Shown here: in pieces, positions 9,680-18,001 of the stretch | Layout of the letters: every line of letters starts with the position of its first letter | Numbering within the stretch: the stretch's first letter is position 1 | Origin: Fen-1254 sp963778945 | GTDB lineage: Bacteria; Bacteroidota; Ignavibacteria; UBA10030 | Length of the DNA: 64,000 nucleotides | NCBI GenBank assembly: GCA_963778945.1 | Contig: CAVZWL010000009.1 | Span: 1 to 64,000 of the forward strand | Direction: 5' to 3' | The notes under the pieces: generated by a model | The model's database searches: none | What the model was told of the DNA's origin: nothing | Seen by the model: only the letters and a program-made list of their open reading frames with translations | Made by a program: the position numbers and the translations under genes

Positions 9680-11254
9680 TTATTCATCCTTGTTTCCCTC
9701 CTGAAGCGCTTTTTCATACTGCAGTTTATATTTTTTAATGCTTTGGAGCAAGGCATCGGCAATTTTGCTCTGGCCGGAATTGCTTTTCAGTAATTGCTCT
9801 TCCTTTTTATTCGACAGGTAGCCGAGCTCGACAAGAACATTCGGCATCGAAGCTCCGACGAGCACATAAAAGCCCGCTTGTTTGACGCCGCTGTTTTTAA
9901 TCTTTAATGTGCCGGACATTGTCCGCGCAGCAACTTCTGCGAATTGTTCGCTCTGCTTCATGTATGCGCTTTGAGCCATCGTGACGATAATAAACTCCTC
10001 TTCGGTCAGTTTTTTGTAGCGTTCTTCGTATCCTTCTTCGAACTGGATAACGGCATTCTCCTTGGAAGCAATTTCCACTGCCTCCTGAGTACGGCCGGGG
10101 CGCAGCAGGTAGATTTCAAAACCGTTCATCGGAGAAGGTTTCCGCTCGACAGAATTGCAATGAATGCTGATGAAAAGTTTTCCTCCTGCTTCGTTTGCAA
10201 TCTGTGTTCGCCTGTACAATTCAATAAAGGTATCGGTTTTTCGCGTGTAGACGACTTTAACGTCTTTCAAACTGTTCTCAATCAATTTGCCCAGTTTTAA
10301 CGCGACGGGCAGCGTAATGTTTTTTTCACGCGTATGACGGACCCCAATCGTACCGGGATCTTTTCCGCCGTGTCCGGCATCGATGACGATAACGTCCAGC
10401 TTCCATCGGCTGCGTTCTTTTGCTTTATTCGATTGAACAATCTCTTTGCGTTTTGCTTCAGCCTGTTTTGAATCCTTTGTCCGCAGAGAGACCATTAAAT
10501 TATCTGTTGCCGGATCGTTTATAACTTCCGCTTGTTCTATCTCCAGACCGACGCGAAAAGTCAATTGAACGGAAGTCGGTGATTGAAAAATGAGTACCTT
10601 TTTAACCGCGCCGACCGGTTCTGTTTTTTGGATCGCCAGTGTATCGGCAGTTGCATTCGTGATCGTTATGAACAGCCATCCATCCGGTTTTAACCATGAC
10701 TCGACGTCGCCGAGCTTTCGAGCAGCGTGGATATTGAGCAAATATCCGTTGATTCTTTTTTCAATCGTCATTCCTGTTATATCGAATGTATCTCGAGGTG
10801 TTTTAAGAGTAAGGGAACGCGCTTCGTTATCGTACTCCAATTGTTTTCCCGACAGCTGGGAAAAAAGAGGAAGAAAATACTGCAGCGGCACGTAGAATAT
10901 TCCATTCTGTACTGCGGCTTCGGCCGGCATCTGGATAATTGACGATGCATCGCTGAGCCTATCTGTCACGACGATGAATGAACTTTTATGTGTAATCCGT
11001 AAAAGATATTTTCCTGCAAGGAATTCTATCTTGTGCAGCGTATCGTTCACGACCGCAGGTATTTGCAGCGGCTTAAGAAGAGATTGGAGGGGGAGGTATA
11101 TAAGATCGGAACGTCCAAAACACAAAAGAAAAGTCGTGTCTCCGGGGCTCGTTTGATATCGGATCGAAAGAGGCTGACCGGCCGGCTGCGAATGAAGATG
11201 CGCAGCAGCGAGACACAGAAGAAATGTAAAATATGTGAATTTTTTAAGCTTCAT
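9680..11254 (-). CDS. N-acetylmuramoyl-L-alanine amidase (Amidase_3)
   Basis: Periplasmic zinc amidase of about 524 residues that would cut the amide bond between MurNAc and the stem peptide during septum splitting or wall turnover. It has a signal peptide (MKLKKFTYFTFLLCLAAAHL), then a region of about 250 residues with copper-amine-oxidase-like and AMIN-like character, then the catalytic domain. The zinc ligands and catalytic glutamates are visible in VIVIDAGHGGKDPG, TREKNITLPVAL, FISIHCNS and PNVLVELGYLSNKKE. ATG 11254 was chosen over the upstream start because it opens the signal peptide. Confidence 0.88.
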   Translation of the reverse strand: MKLKKFTYFTFLLCLAAAHLHSQPAGQPLSIRYQTSPGDTTFLLCFGRSDLIYLPLQSLLKPLQIPAVVNDTLHKIEFLAGKYLLRITHKSSFIVVTDRLSDASSIIQMPAEAAVQNGIFYVPLQYFLPLFSQLSGKQLEYDNEARSLTLKTPRDTFDITGMTIEKRINGYLLNIHAARKLGDVESWLKPDGWLFITITNATADTLAIQKTEPVGAVKKVLIFQSPTSVQLTFRVGLEIEQAEVINDPATDNLMVSLRTKDSKQAEAKRKEIVQSNKAKERSRWKLDVIVIDAGHGGKDPGTIGVRHTREKNITLPVALKLGKLIENSLKDVKVVYTRKTDTFIELYRRTQIANEAGGKLFISIHCNSVERKPSPMNGFEIYLLRPGRTQEAVEIASKENAVIQFEEGYEERYKKLTEEEFIIVTMAQSAYMKQSEQFAEVAARTMSGTLKIKNSGVKQAGFYVLVGASMPNVLVELGYLSNKKEEQLLKSNSGQSKIADALLQSIKKYKLQYEKALQEGNKDE

Positions 11255-11462
11255 GTTTTTGTCATACGGCGAACAAGAAACTGATGAAAAGCCGATTTCG
11301 CAGGATTCGTATCCCATGGAGCTGCGAGGACGGCAGATCTTGATTTTTGCCGATCGCAGTGGTTTTGATCATTCGTAATTTCTTTGAAACTAAAAAAAAT
11401 ATTCCGGCATCTGGCGCAAAAACACTGGTTGAATAGTATCATTTTGAATGTACAAAATCAAT

Positions 11463-12125
11463 TTATTTTAAAATTTCACCGGTACCGAGACTCCAAAAAA
11501 GCAGGTCGAGTTCATCGACAGATATGCCGATCTCTGCTGAAAAACGGATAAACTCGTTTTCCAGAGCAAGATAGTTCTTGCGTGTCAGTGATTTCGGTAT
11601 ACGCCTTATGACGCCGAGTTTCTGAAGTTCACGCATGATATGGCGGTCGAGTATCGTCAGCCCGTCGTTTCTGCCGATATTCCGGAGAAAATGAGTGGCT
11701 TCTTTCATTCCCAATCCTTTTATATGCTCGACGAGCCACGAACGGATCTCCGATGCACTTCGCGGTTCTTTTTGCAGGAGGAGAGCTTGGATTTTGGGGT
11801 AGACTCTTTTCATACTCCGGAGATATTCTGATTTTGCATTATGGAACCGGACATAGTGCTGCCGGGACCGCAGAACAGGAGCAGCGTCAAAGTCTATTTT
11901 TGCGAAGTTCTTCGAGATGAGCTGCTCCACGGCTAATGAAACATTGCGCGCGCTCGATTGGGGTGTTAAAAGACAGTATGCAAGCTCATAAAAATATCGA
12001 TCGGGATCGACATGCCGGAATTCTTGAAGCCGTTCAAGAATTTCGCTGCGCCGTTCCTTGTACACGGATAGAATGTATTTGCGTTCTTCCGAAAAATTTT
12101 CCCGATATGAAGACTGAATTTTCAT
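11463..12125 (-). CDS. ogg: 8-oxoguanine DNA glycosylase/AP lyase, archaeal Ogg2 type
   Basis: Bifunctional base-excision enzyme (220 residues) of the Ogg2 branch of the HhH-GPD superfamily, which removes 8-oxoguanine opposite C. Visible features are the N-terminal LAYCLLTPQSSA segment, the helix-hairpin-helix with catalytic lysine (IKGLGMKEATHFLRN, K141) and the aspartate in ILDRHI (D160). Its ATG overlaps the mutY stop codon by 4 bases, so translation is probably coupled. Ogg2 is best known from archaea and thermophilic bacteria and is sporadic elsewhere. It is the third gene of a mutT-mutY-ogg2 operon. Confidence 0.85.
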   Translation of the reverse strand: MKIQSSYRENFSEERKYILSVYKERRSEILERLQEFRHVDPDRYFYELAYCLLTPQSSARNVSLAVEQLISKNFAKIDFDAAPVLRSRQHYVRFHNAKSEYLRSMKRVYPKIQALLLQKEPRSASEIRSWLVEHIKGLGMKEATHFLRNIGRNDGLTILDRHIMRELQKLGVIRRIPKSLTRKNYLALENEFIRFSAEIGISVDELDLLFWSLGTGEILK

Positions 12126-13024
12126 CTCGGCAGCGAATAAAAAACCATTTTCCGGTTTTTATCTCGGCGAAGAAGACCGTCTCTTCGAAGTCCGTCAAGC
12201 AGGGAATTCATCCAGATACGGTCGTCGCGTGTTTTCCCGAGGTCCAAAGTTTCCATAAGAAGCGGGAAAGAAACAGGTTTTTCTGCATTCCGGAGAATTT
12301 CTATTACTTTTCCGCGATAGATGCGGTTCGGAATGCCTCTGCGGTTCGGTTCCATCTTCGGTTTTTGCCGGATTCGACGAACCTTGCTATAAGCGCTTGG
12401 ACAATGTTTATGCCACGGACATTCAGCGCAGCGCGGTTTTTTGGGAATGCATACGAGCGCACCCAATTCCATCAAAGCCTGATTCCATTCGTATGCTTTT
12501 TGTTTGGGTAGAATGCTGTCTGCCAGAGTCCATTGGTCCCTCGATTTTTCGGACGATGGAAAAACCCTGCCGAGGACGCGCCGGACATTAGTATCGACCA
12601 CCGGGACGTGCCTGCCGAAAGCGAAACAAGCTACTGCGTGCGCCGTATAAGGGCCGATGCCGGGCAGCGTCAGGAGTTCCGTAATTTCCTTTGGCAATTT
12701 CCCCTGATGCCTATGGACAACGATTCCGGCAAGATCCCGCAGCCGTAATGCTCTTTTATTATATCCCATTCCCTGCCACGCACGGATCACTGCTCCCGGG
12801 GTTGCAGAAGCGAGTGCGGAAAAATCCGGGAAGCGCGAAAGAAAGGCGGGGTATTTAAGAAGCACGCGGGACACCTGCGTTTGCTGAAGCATCGTTTCGG
12901 AAATCAGGATGCTGTATGGACGGCGGGTGGATCTCCAAGGCAGGAGGCGCTGATGGCGGCGATACCACTGAAGCAGCGAACGTGTGAAATTTGCGTGAGC
13001 GGGCATGTTTACTCTTGAAGGCAT
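12122..13024 (-). CDS. mutY: A/G-specific adenine DNA glycosylase
   Basis: Removes adenine mispaired with 8-oxoguanine. The 300-residue protein has E43 in ISETMLQQTQV, the HhH motif LPGIGPYTAHA, the catalytic D144 in PVVDTNVRRVL and four iron-sulfur cysteines C192, C199, C202 and C208 (C-x6-C-x2-C-x5-C). It is shorter than the usual 350 residues. After the cluster there is a basic linker and a winged-helix-like tail rather than the Nudix-like C-terminal domain that normally recognises 8-oxoG. A Nudix protein is encoded separately, 9 bases upstream. ATG at residue 7 is an alternative start. Confidence 0.9.
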   Translation of the reverse strand: MPSRVNMPAHANFTRSLLQWYRRHQRLLPWRSTRRPYSILISETMLQQTQVSRVLLKYPAFLSRFPDFSALASATPGAVIRAWQGMGYNKRALRLRDLAGIVVHRHQGKLPKEITELLTLPGIGPYTAHAVACFAFGRHVPVVDTNVRRVLGRVFPSSEKSRDQWTLADSILPKQKAYEWNQALMELGALVCIPKKPRCAECPWHKHCPSAYSKVRRIRQKPKMEPNRRGIPNRIYRGKVIEILRNAEKPVSFPLLMETLDLGKTRDDRIWMNSLLDGLRRDGLLRRDKNRKMVFYSLPR

Positions 13025-13033
13025 GCTTCGGTC

Positions 13034-13453
13034 TTAGATGGTCAACCGTTCAATGAACGATTTATTCCCCTGGAGATGGTCGAGTTTTTTCAATTCTTCA
13101 AGCGTGAGCCAGCGGATTTGCTCGAAAATCGTATTGAAAGGCTCGCCTGAAAAATCCCTTACAAGGTAATAAGATACTTCAAACCATCCTCCATCCTCGT
13201 AATGGGATTGCCGGGTTTCCAGCAGACGGGGATCGTTTACAGAAATGTTTAGTTCTTCCTGTAATTCCCTCCGGACACAGTCCTCGCCGGATTCGTTGGC
13301 TTCTAATTTTCCGCCGGGGAATTCCCATTGCAGTCCATACCGGCTGCCTTGTTTACGCTGGCAGGCGAGTATTTTATTCTCCTTACAGAGCACGGCCACT
13401 GCAACTTGAATCATACGACCCTCATGCATAAAATATACGTATTGATCGGCCAT
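13034..13453 (-). CDS. mutT: Nudix hydrolase, MutT-like 8-oxo-dGTP diphosphatase
   Basis: Probable nucleotide-pool sanitiser (139 residues). The Nudix box runs from G48 to L68 (GGKLEANESGEDCVRRELQE then EL) and keeps the G, E, REL and EE positions; the late glycine is Asn. The N-terminal IQVAVAVLCKENKILACQRK segment is MutT-like. It is the first gene of the repair operon, 9 bases before mutY. The start may be residue 14 (position 13414), where GAGGG precedes the ATG by 4 bases; the longer start lacks a visible ribosome site. Other Nudix substrates cannot be excluded. Confidence 0.82.
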   Translation of the reverse strand: MADQYVYFMHEGRMIQVAVAVLCKENKILACQRKQGSRYGLQWEFPGGKLEANESGEDCVRRELQEELNISVNDPRLLETRQSHYEDGGWFEVSYYLVRDFSGEPFNTIFEQIRWLTLEELKKLDHLQGNKSFIERLTI

Positions 13454-13659
13454 CTATCAATGATATTTGAAAAATTATAAAAGGAACGGTCTTGATATTT
13501 GACTTCTCTCTCAGTATTATGATAAAGTGTCAATTCAAATGTATCCCGAGTTCATTATTTTTTCCACGGCAGAGAACTTATGTTCTGAAAATATTTTTAT
13601 GTACAAAATAATACATCATATCGTGCAACTATTCACAATTTCAAAAGAAGGATACTTGT

Positions 13660-15114
13660 ATGGCTGACTCCATGGTCAAATTTATGAGCGGCGAATATGT
13701 CCCGCTCGAAATGCATAAAGTTCGTGTTGTCCAAAAATTAACTTTACTGCCGATTGAAGAAAGGCTCAAGTCGATTGAAGGAGCAGGTTTTAATACGTTT
13801 CTTCTTCAGAACAAAGATGTTTTTCTCGATATGCTTACCGACAGCGGAACAAATGCGATGAGCGACCAGCAAATTGCGTCGATGATGGTAGCAGACGATG
13901 CCTATGCCGGTTCTGCGTCGTTTACCAGGCTGCAGGAAGCAGTAACCGAAGTCTTTAACAAAAAATACTTCCTGCCGGTCCATCAGGGACGTGCAGCGGA
14001 GCATATTATCTCGCAGGTCTATGTTCGAAAAGATAATATTGTACCGATGAATTTCCATTTTACGACGACGAAGGCGCATATCGAACTTGCGGGCGGCAAA
14101 GTGAACGAACTTTTCACCGATGAGGCTTTGAAAATCAAAAGCAGCGTTCCGTTTAAAGGCAATCTCGATATCGCAAAGCTGAAAAACCTGATTGCAAAAA
14201 TCGGAAAAGAAAAAATTCCATATATCCGGATGGAAGCGGGGACGAATCTTATCGGCGGCCAGCCTTTTTCCGTTCAGAATATGCGAGATGTCAGGAAAGT
14301 CGCCCAGGAGTTCGGCATTCCTATCGTGCTTGATGTGAGCCTGATCGGTGAAAATATTTATTTTGTCAAGCTGCGGGAGGAAGAGTTTAAAAATAAAAGC
14401 GTCAAGGAAATCATGTATGCGCTGTGCGATCTTGCCGACATTATTTATTTCTCCAGCCGCAAGGTAAGCTGCACGCGGGGAGGCGGCATTGCAATGAACA
14501 GTTATGACCATTATCTGGCCATGCGCGACATGGTTCCGCTCTTCGAAGGATTTCTTACCTATGGCGGCATGTCGGTGAGAGAAATCGAGGCGATGGCGGT
14601 CGGATTGCGTGAGACTCTGGATCTCGATGTCATTAGTCATTCCCCTCAGTTTATAAAATTTTTGGTCGACCGGCTGGATGCAAAGGGCGTTCCGGTCGTG
14701 ACCCCGGCGGGCGGACTCGGTTGCCATCTGGATGCGAAAGGATTTTTACCGCATGTATCGCAATTGGAATATCCTGCAGGCGCATTGGCTTCGGCTCTCT
14801 TTATTATTTCCGGAATCCGCGGTATGGAACGCGGTACGATTTCTATGGACAGGGATGCTCAAGGGAACGATGTGCCTTCGGAGTTGGAACTGCTCCGCTT
14901 GGCGCTGCCGCGCCGCGTATTTACGCTTTCACAGATCAAATTCGTCGAAGACCGCGTTACGTGGCTGTATCAAAATAGAAACATCATAGGCGGATTAAAG
15001 TTTGTCGAAGAGCCGAAAGTGCTGCGGTTTTTTGTCGGGCGCCTCGCCCCGACAACCGATTGGACGAAAAAACTCATTGCGAAGTTCAAGCAGGATTTCG
15101 GCGACAATTTGTAA
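13660..15114 (+). CDS. tnaA: Tryptophanase / tyrosine phenol-lyase family enzyme
   Basis: PLP-dependent beta-eliminating lyase (484 residues) that would split tryptophan (or tyrosine) into indole (or phenol), pyruvate and ammonia. Family landmarks are AYAGSASFTRLQEAV, LPVHQGRAAEH, the Asp in IVLDVSLIGEN and the PLP-binding lysine in YFSSRKVSC (K268). The C-terminal PRRVFTLSQIKFVEDR is also typical. The residues around the lysine (SSRKVSCTRGGG) differ from the SGKKD/SAKKD seen in classical TnaA and TPL, so substrate preference is open. Start ATG 13660 follows AGAAGGA. It stands alone; the downstream TPR gene is 120 bases away. Confidence 0.85.
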   Translation: MADSMVKFMSGEYVPLEMHKVRVVQKLTLLPIEERLKSIEGAGFNTFLLQNKDVFLDMLTDSGTNAMSDQQIASMMVADDAYAGSASFTRLQEAVTEVFNKKYFLPVHQGRAAEHIISQVYVRKDNIVPMNFHFTTTKAHIELAGGKVNELFTDEALKIKSSVPFKGNLDIAKLKNLIAKIGKEKIPYIRMEAGTNLIGGQPFSVQNMRDVRKVAQEFGIPIVLDVSLIGENIYFVKLREEEFKNKSVKEIMYALCDLADIIYFSSRKVSCTRGGGIAMNSYDHYLAMRDMVPLFEGFLTYGGMSVREIEAMAVGLRETLDLDVISHSPQFIKFLVDRLDAKGVPVVTPAGGLGCHLDAKGFLPHVSQLEYPAGALASALFIISGIRGMERGTISMDRDAQGNDVPSELELLRLALPRRVFTLSQIKFVEDRVTWLYQNRNIIGGLKFVEEPKVLRFFVGRLAPTTDWTKKLIAKFKQDFGDNL

Positions 15115-15154
15115 ACGGGGAAGCGTTACCCGGAAGGAAGAAATATCAGGAAAG

Positions 15155-15188
15155 AATCGAATGCCGGACCGGAATCCGGCGTTCGATT
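15155..15188 (+). other. Strong hairpin after tnaA
   Basis: A 14-base-pair stem with one G-U pair (left arm aatcgaatgccgga, right arm tccggcgttcgatt) around a 6-base loop, 40 bases after the tryptophanase stop. There is no following T-run, so it is not a classical terminator; it may protect the mRNA end or act as a repeat element. Confidence 0.5.
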
Positions 15189-15234
15189 TCAACGTGCGGT
15201 TTCCGGCCTAAATCATTGATTTGTTCTGCTCGAT

Positions 15235-15827
15235 TTGCCTTTCTTGCACTCCTTTCGTATTTTTTTGAAGAAAAACCGCCAAGAGCATGCCGAAAGTTTT
15301 CGCTGGAAGAAATACGAACAAGATTTTCTACGAGCAAAGATTTCAATGAAATCTTCGATGCGTTTGAAGATGCGCTCGATCAACGGATACATGACGTGGA
15401 GCTTTACCGCCTTCTCTTCTGGAATGCATCGCTGCGTCCCGATGAAATCTGCTTATTCGGTGAAAAGTTGGCCAAAGAGTTTCCGGATATCGCTTATGAA
15501 ACCTACATGTGGATGGCCAATGTGTTTGAAGCAACATACTCGACATACGATAATTTCGAACTTGCGATCCGTTATTACAGAAAAGCGGCCGAACAGCGGC
15601 CGAGCGAGGTTCAGCCGTATCTCAATGCTGCGGATTGCTACGAACCTGACTTGAATATCCCGCCCTTTGAAACACTCATTGTTTTTCTGAAAAAAGGAAT
15701 CGGCTTCGTACTGGATAAAAAAACGCTCTTGCATCGGCTTTCCTACCTGTACCAGATGCGCGGCGAGCAGAAGCAGGCGGATTTTTATCGAAATATTGCA
15801 GATGACCTTGGGCGATTTCAAAACTGA
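15235..15827 (+). CDS. TPR-like protein, one frameshift
   Basis: About 197 residues, helical, no signal peptide. The body (FNEIFDAFEDALDQRIHDVE, then YRLLFWNASLRPDEICLFGE, then the TPR-like NFELAIRYYRKAAEQRPSEV) has tetratricopeptide spacing and a conserved NAADCYEPDLNIPP segment. The N-terminus, from TTG 15235 (MPFLHSFRIFLKKNRQEHAE), is in another frame, with the break near 15290-15300. The function is unknown; TPR proteins usually scaffold others. Its last 32 bases overlap the following DMT gene. Confidence 0.6.
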
Positions 15828-16731
15828 TCGGCGCGGTCATGCCGTACGCGGCACGGCTCTGCTTCTTCTTGCCTTTTTCTTCTGGGGGAGTTCTGCTCCG
15901 CTTGCAAAATATTTAATGGTAGCACGGTTCGATGTCATGACCATTGCGCAAGCAAGAGTCTCGCTGTCGTTCGTTCTTCTCTGTTTTTTTTTCACTTTCT
16001 TCAATCGGGAAATATTTACGATCGATAAAAAAGACATCTGGCTTTTTGTGCTTCTTGGAGTCGCAGGTCTTGCCGTAACAAATTATACATATTATTTTAC
16101 CGTCAAAGAATCGACCGTTGCCACGGCTATATTGATCCAGTATACTGCGCCGCTCTGGGTTGTACTGGCTGCCGTGTGGATCACCAAGGAGGAAAATCTT
16201 GATTCGATTGTCGTGATTGTTCTTATAATGGCTCTCTTGGGATGTTATTGTGCGGTCAGCGGCGGCCGCGCTGCGGTCATTCAACTTCATGGCTGGGCTT
16301 GGTTGACCGGTCCCGTTTCGGCATTCACATTTGCCTTTCAAATTATCGCCACAAAACGTCTCCTAAAAAAATATTCGATATGGACTGTCGTTCTTTATAT
16401 GTTCGGCTTTGCATCGCTCTTCTGGCTTTTTATCAATCCGCCCTGGGCAATTGCATCAAAGCGGTATACGCTCGATGACTGGGCTGTTTTCTGGACATTT
16501 GCCGTTGTGTCCATTTTGATTCCTCAGTCGGCATTTGCTGCCGGATTAAAATGGCTGAAGGCATCGACTGCCGGAATTATCGGCACCATGGAACCGGTTG
16601 TAGCAATTACGGTTGCTTATTTTCTCCTCGGCGAATCATTGCATCCGATTCAAATTGCCGGAGGTATTCTGGTCGTTGCAGCCGTCACAATACTTCAGAT
16701 TCATCCGTTGATGCGGAAGCAAACAATATGA
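15796..16731 (+). CDS. EamA/DMT family transporter
   Basis: Intact 311-residue inner-membrane carrier with ten hydrophobic helices and two EamA repeats. It begins after a short cytoplasmic stretch with LLLLAFFFWGSSAPLAKYLM. The second repeat has the usual EPVVAITVAYFLLGESLHPI motif near the C-terminus. The start at 15796 overlaps the TPR gene; ATG 15802 is equally possible. Its stop TGA shares the ATGA overlap with trmH, so the two are translationally coupled. The substrate is unknown, probably a metabolite or amino acid. Confidence 0.82.
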   Translation: MQMTLGDFKTDRRGHAVRGTALLLLAFFFWGSSAPLAKYLMVARFDVMTIAQARVSLSFVLLCFFFTFFNREIFTIDKKDIWLFVLLGVAGLAVTNYTYYFTVKESTVATAILIQYTAPLWVVLAAVWITKEENLDSIVVIVLIMALLGCYCAVSGGRAAVIQLHGWAWLTGPVSAFTFAFQIIATKRLLKKYSIWTVVLYMFGFASLFWLFINPPWAIASKRYTLDDWAVFWTFAVVSILIPQSAFAAGLKWLKASTAGIIGTMEPVVAITVAYFLLGESLHPIQIAGGILVVAAVTILQIHPLMRKQTI

Positions 16732-17312
16732 AATCGGAACGTCGTTTAAAAAAAATGGAACATGTGCTGCGTCATCGCCAGCCGGATTTAACCGTTGTGA
16801 TGGAAAACATTCACGACCCGCACAACGTCAGCGCTGTCTACCGGACATGCGATGCTGCCGGCGTATCGGCCGTTCAGCTGATTTACAACAGTACGAAGTT
16901 TCCGCGCATCGGAAAAAAGAGTTCTGCAAGCGCGAACAAATGGGTTGAACGCAGGGAATTCCGCGATGTGCAGACATGCTACGAGAAGCTTCACGCGGAA
17001 GGATTTGTCGTTTATGCCACGCATTGCGGGGAGAAGGCGGTGTCACTTTATGAGACCGATCTCACGAAAAAAGCCGCAATCGTCATCGGCAACGAACATG
17101 CCGGCGTTTCGGAAGAAGCGGCGCAGCAGGCAGACGTGCTTCTTCATATTCCGATGTTCGGCATGATTCAGAGTTTAAATGTTTCCGTTGCAACAGCAGT
17201 GATTCTGTTTGAAGCCGTGCGTCAGCGTCTTGCAGCAGGATCTCCGGATCAAATAAAATATTCGGAAGAGGAACTGCAAAGAATGCTGAAAGAGTGGGCA
17301 ATGAAACGGTAA
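16728..17312 (+). CDS. trmH: tRNA (guanosine-2'-O)-methyltransferase, TrmH type
   Basis: SPOUT-family enzyme of 194 residues that methylates the ribose of a guanosine in tRNA (G18 in the classical enzyme). The AdoMet-binding knot is formed by ENIHDPHNVSAVYRTCDAAG, AAIVIGNEHAGVSEE and IPMFGMIQSLNVSVATAVIL, all close to the TrmH consensus. The start at 16728 was chosen because it overlaps the DMT stop (ATGA) and opens MKSERRLKKMEHVLRHRQPD, as in TrmH; longer upstream frames lie inside the transporter gene. Confidence 0.9.
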   Translation: MKSERRLKKMEHVLRHRQPDLTVVMENIHDPHNVSAVYRTCDAAGVSAVQLIYNSTKFPRIGKKSSASANKWVERREFRDVQTCYEKLHAEGFVVYATHCGEKAVSLYETDLTKKAAIVIGNEHAGVSEEAAQQADVLLHIPMFGMIQSLNVSVATAVILFEAVRQRLAAGSPDQIKYSEEELQRMLKEWAMKR

Positions 17313-17322
17313 ATGGTCAAAA

Positions 17323-17401
17323 AAGTTCTTCGTGCGTCGTTCGTCGTGCTGAGGTTCAAAGAACCAAGAACCACGAACCACGAACTAAGCACTCTGAACT
17401 T
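17323..17401. repeat. Inverted-arm heptamer element, family C, copy 1
   Basis: The left arm is 17323-17357 (agttctt, cgtgcgt, cgttcgt, cgtgctg, aggttca) and the right arm 17360-17401 (agaacca, agaacca, cgaacca, cgaacta, agcactc, tgaactt). The arms are roughly reverse complements (GTGCTgAGgTTC against GAACTaAGCAC), so the transcript could fold. The left arm closely matches that of the element at 21671. The right end touches the deaminase stop codon (17401-17403). Confidence 0.7.
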
Positions 17402-17832
17402 CACTTTCCGATATCTTCCTTCCACAGCTGCGGGTTCTTCGCGATGAATTCTTCCATCAGTTCTATGCATTCAGGCAAATCCAATTCCTCAATGCTGATC
17501 CAATGATCTTTCATGAAATCCGGACATCCTTTGAATGTCCTCGAGTCTCCCACAACAATTTTATCGACGCCGAATTGGACTAATGCTCCGCCGCATAAGT
17601 AGCAGGGCATGAGTGTAGTGTACATTGTGGTTCCTTCGTACGAACCGATGCGGCCTGCGCTGCGGAGACACTCGATTTCAGCATGAGCAAGCGGATCGTT
17701 ATTTTGCACGCGCCGATTATGGCCGCGGCTGATGATTTTTCCATCGCGGACCAGTACTGCTCCGATGGGAATGCCTCCTTCGGCCAATCCGCATCGCGCT
17801 TCTTCCAGTGCGGCTTGCATGAATTCATCCAT
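17401..17832 (-). CDS. Nucleoside/cytosine deaminase (CDA-fold zinc enzyme)
   Basis: 143-residue zinc hydrolase of the cytidine/deoxycytidylate deaminase fold. The zinc site is H50-A-E52 and P-C77-Y-L-C80. The tail (ECIELMEEFIAKNPQLWKED then IGK) closely resembles yeast-type cytosine deaminase (Fcy1), which also ends near W-x-E-D-I-G, so free cytosine is a more likely substrate than tRNA adenosine. TadA-like activity cannot be excluded. It is a lone minus-strand gene; its start is 66 bases from the 36-base palindrome at 17898. Confidence 0.8.
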   Translation of the reverse strand: MDEFMQAALEEARCGLAEGGIPIGAVLVRDGKIISRGHNRRVQNNDPLAHAEIECLRSAGRIGSYEGTTMYTTLMPCYLCGGALVQFGVDKIVVGDSRTFKGCPDFMKDHWISIEELDLPECIELMEEFIAKNPQLWKEDIGK

Positions 17833-17897
17833 AAAATCCTCATCACTATACTCTTCGAAATAAGAAAAGAAGAACTCAAAAGCAAGAGGCGTGCTGT

Positions 17898-17933
17898 GAC
17901 ACCTTGCGAAGGTGTAGACCTTCGCAAGGTGTC
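17898..17933. repeat. 36-base palindrome, copy 1
   Basis: Perfect 16-base arms (gacaccttgcgaaggt / accttcgcaaggtgtc) around the loop gtag, extended to 17-base arms by flanking t and a. It sits in the divergent gap between the deaminase and the metallophosphoesterase. Two more copies lie at 24513 and 45221. There is no T-run on either side. Confidence 0.85.
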
Positions 17934-18001
17934 AATTTGCACTTGAATATTTGATCCTAATGCTCTATTCTGTAAGTAGAGATGACAATGAAAGAGAGTC
18001 T

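Noticed and set aside
17401..17832. tRNA adenosine deaminase TadA
   Set aside because: Zinc motifs are shared, but the C-terminal W-K-E-D-I-G-K ending and the FKGCPDF segment are closer to cytosine deaminase; left as nucleoside/cytosine deaminase.
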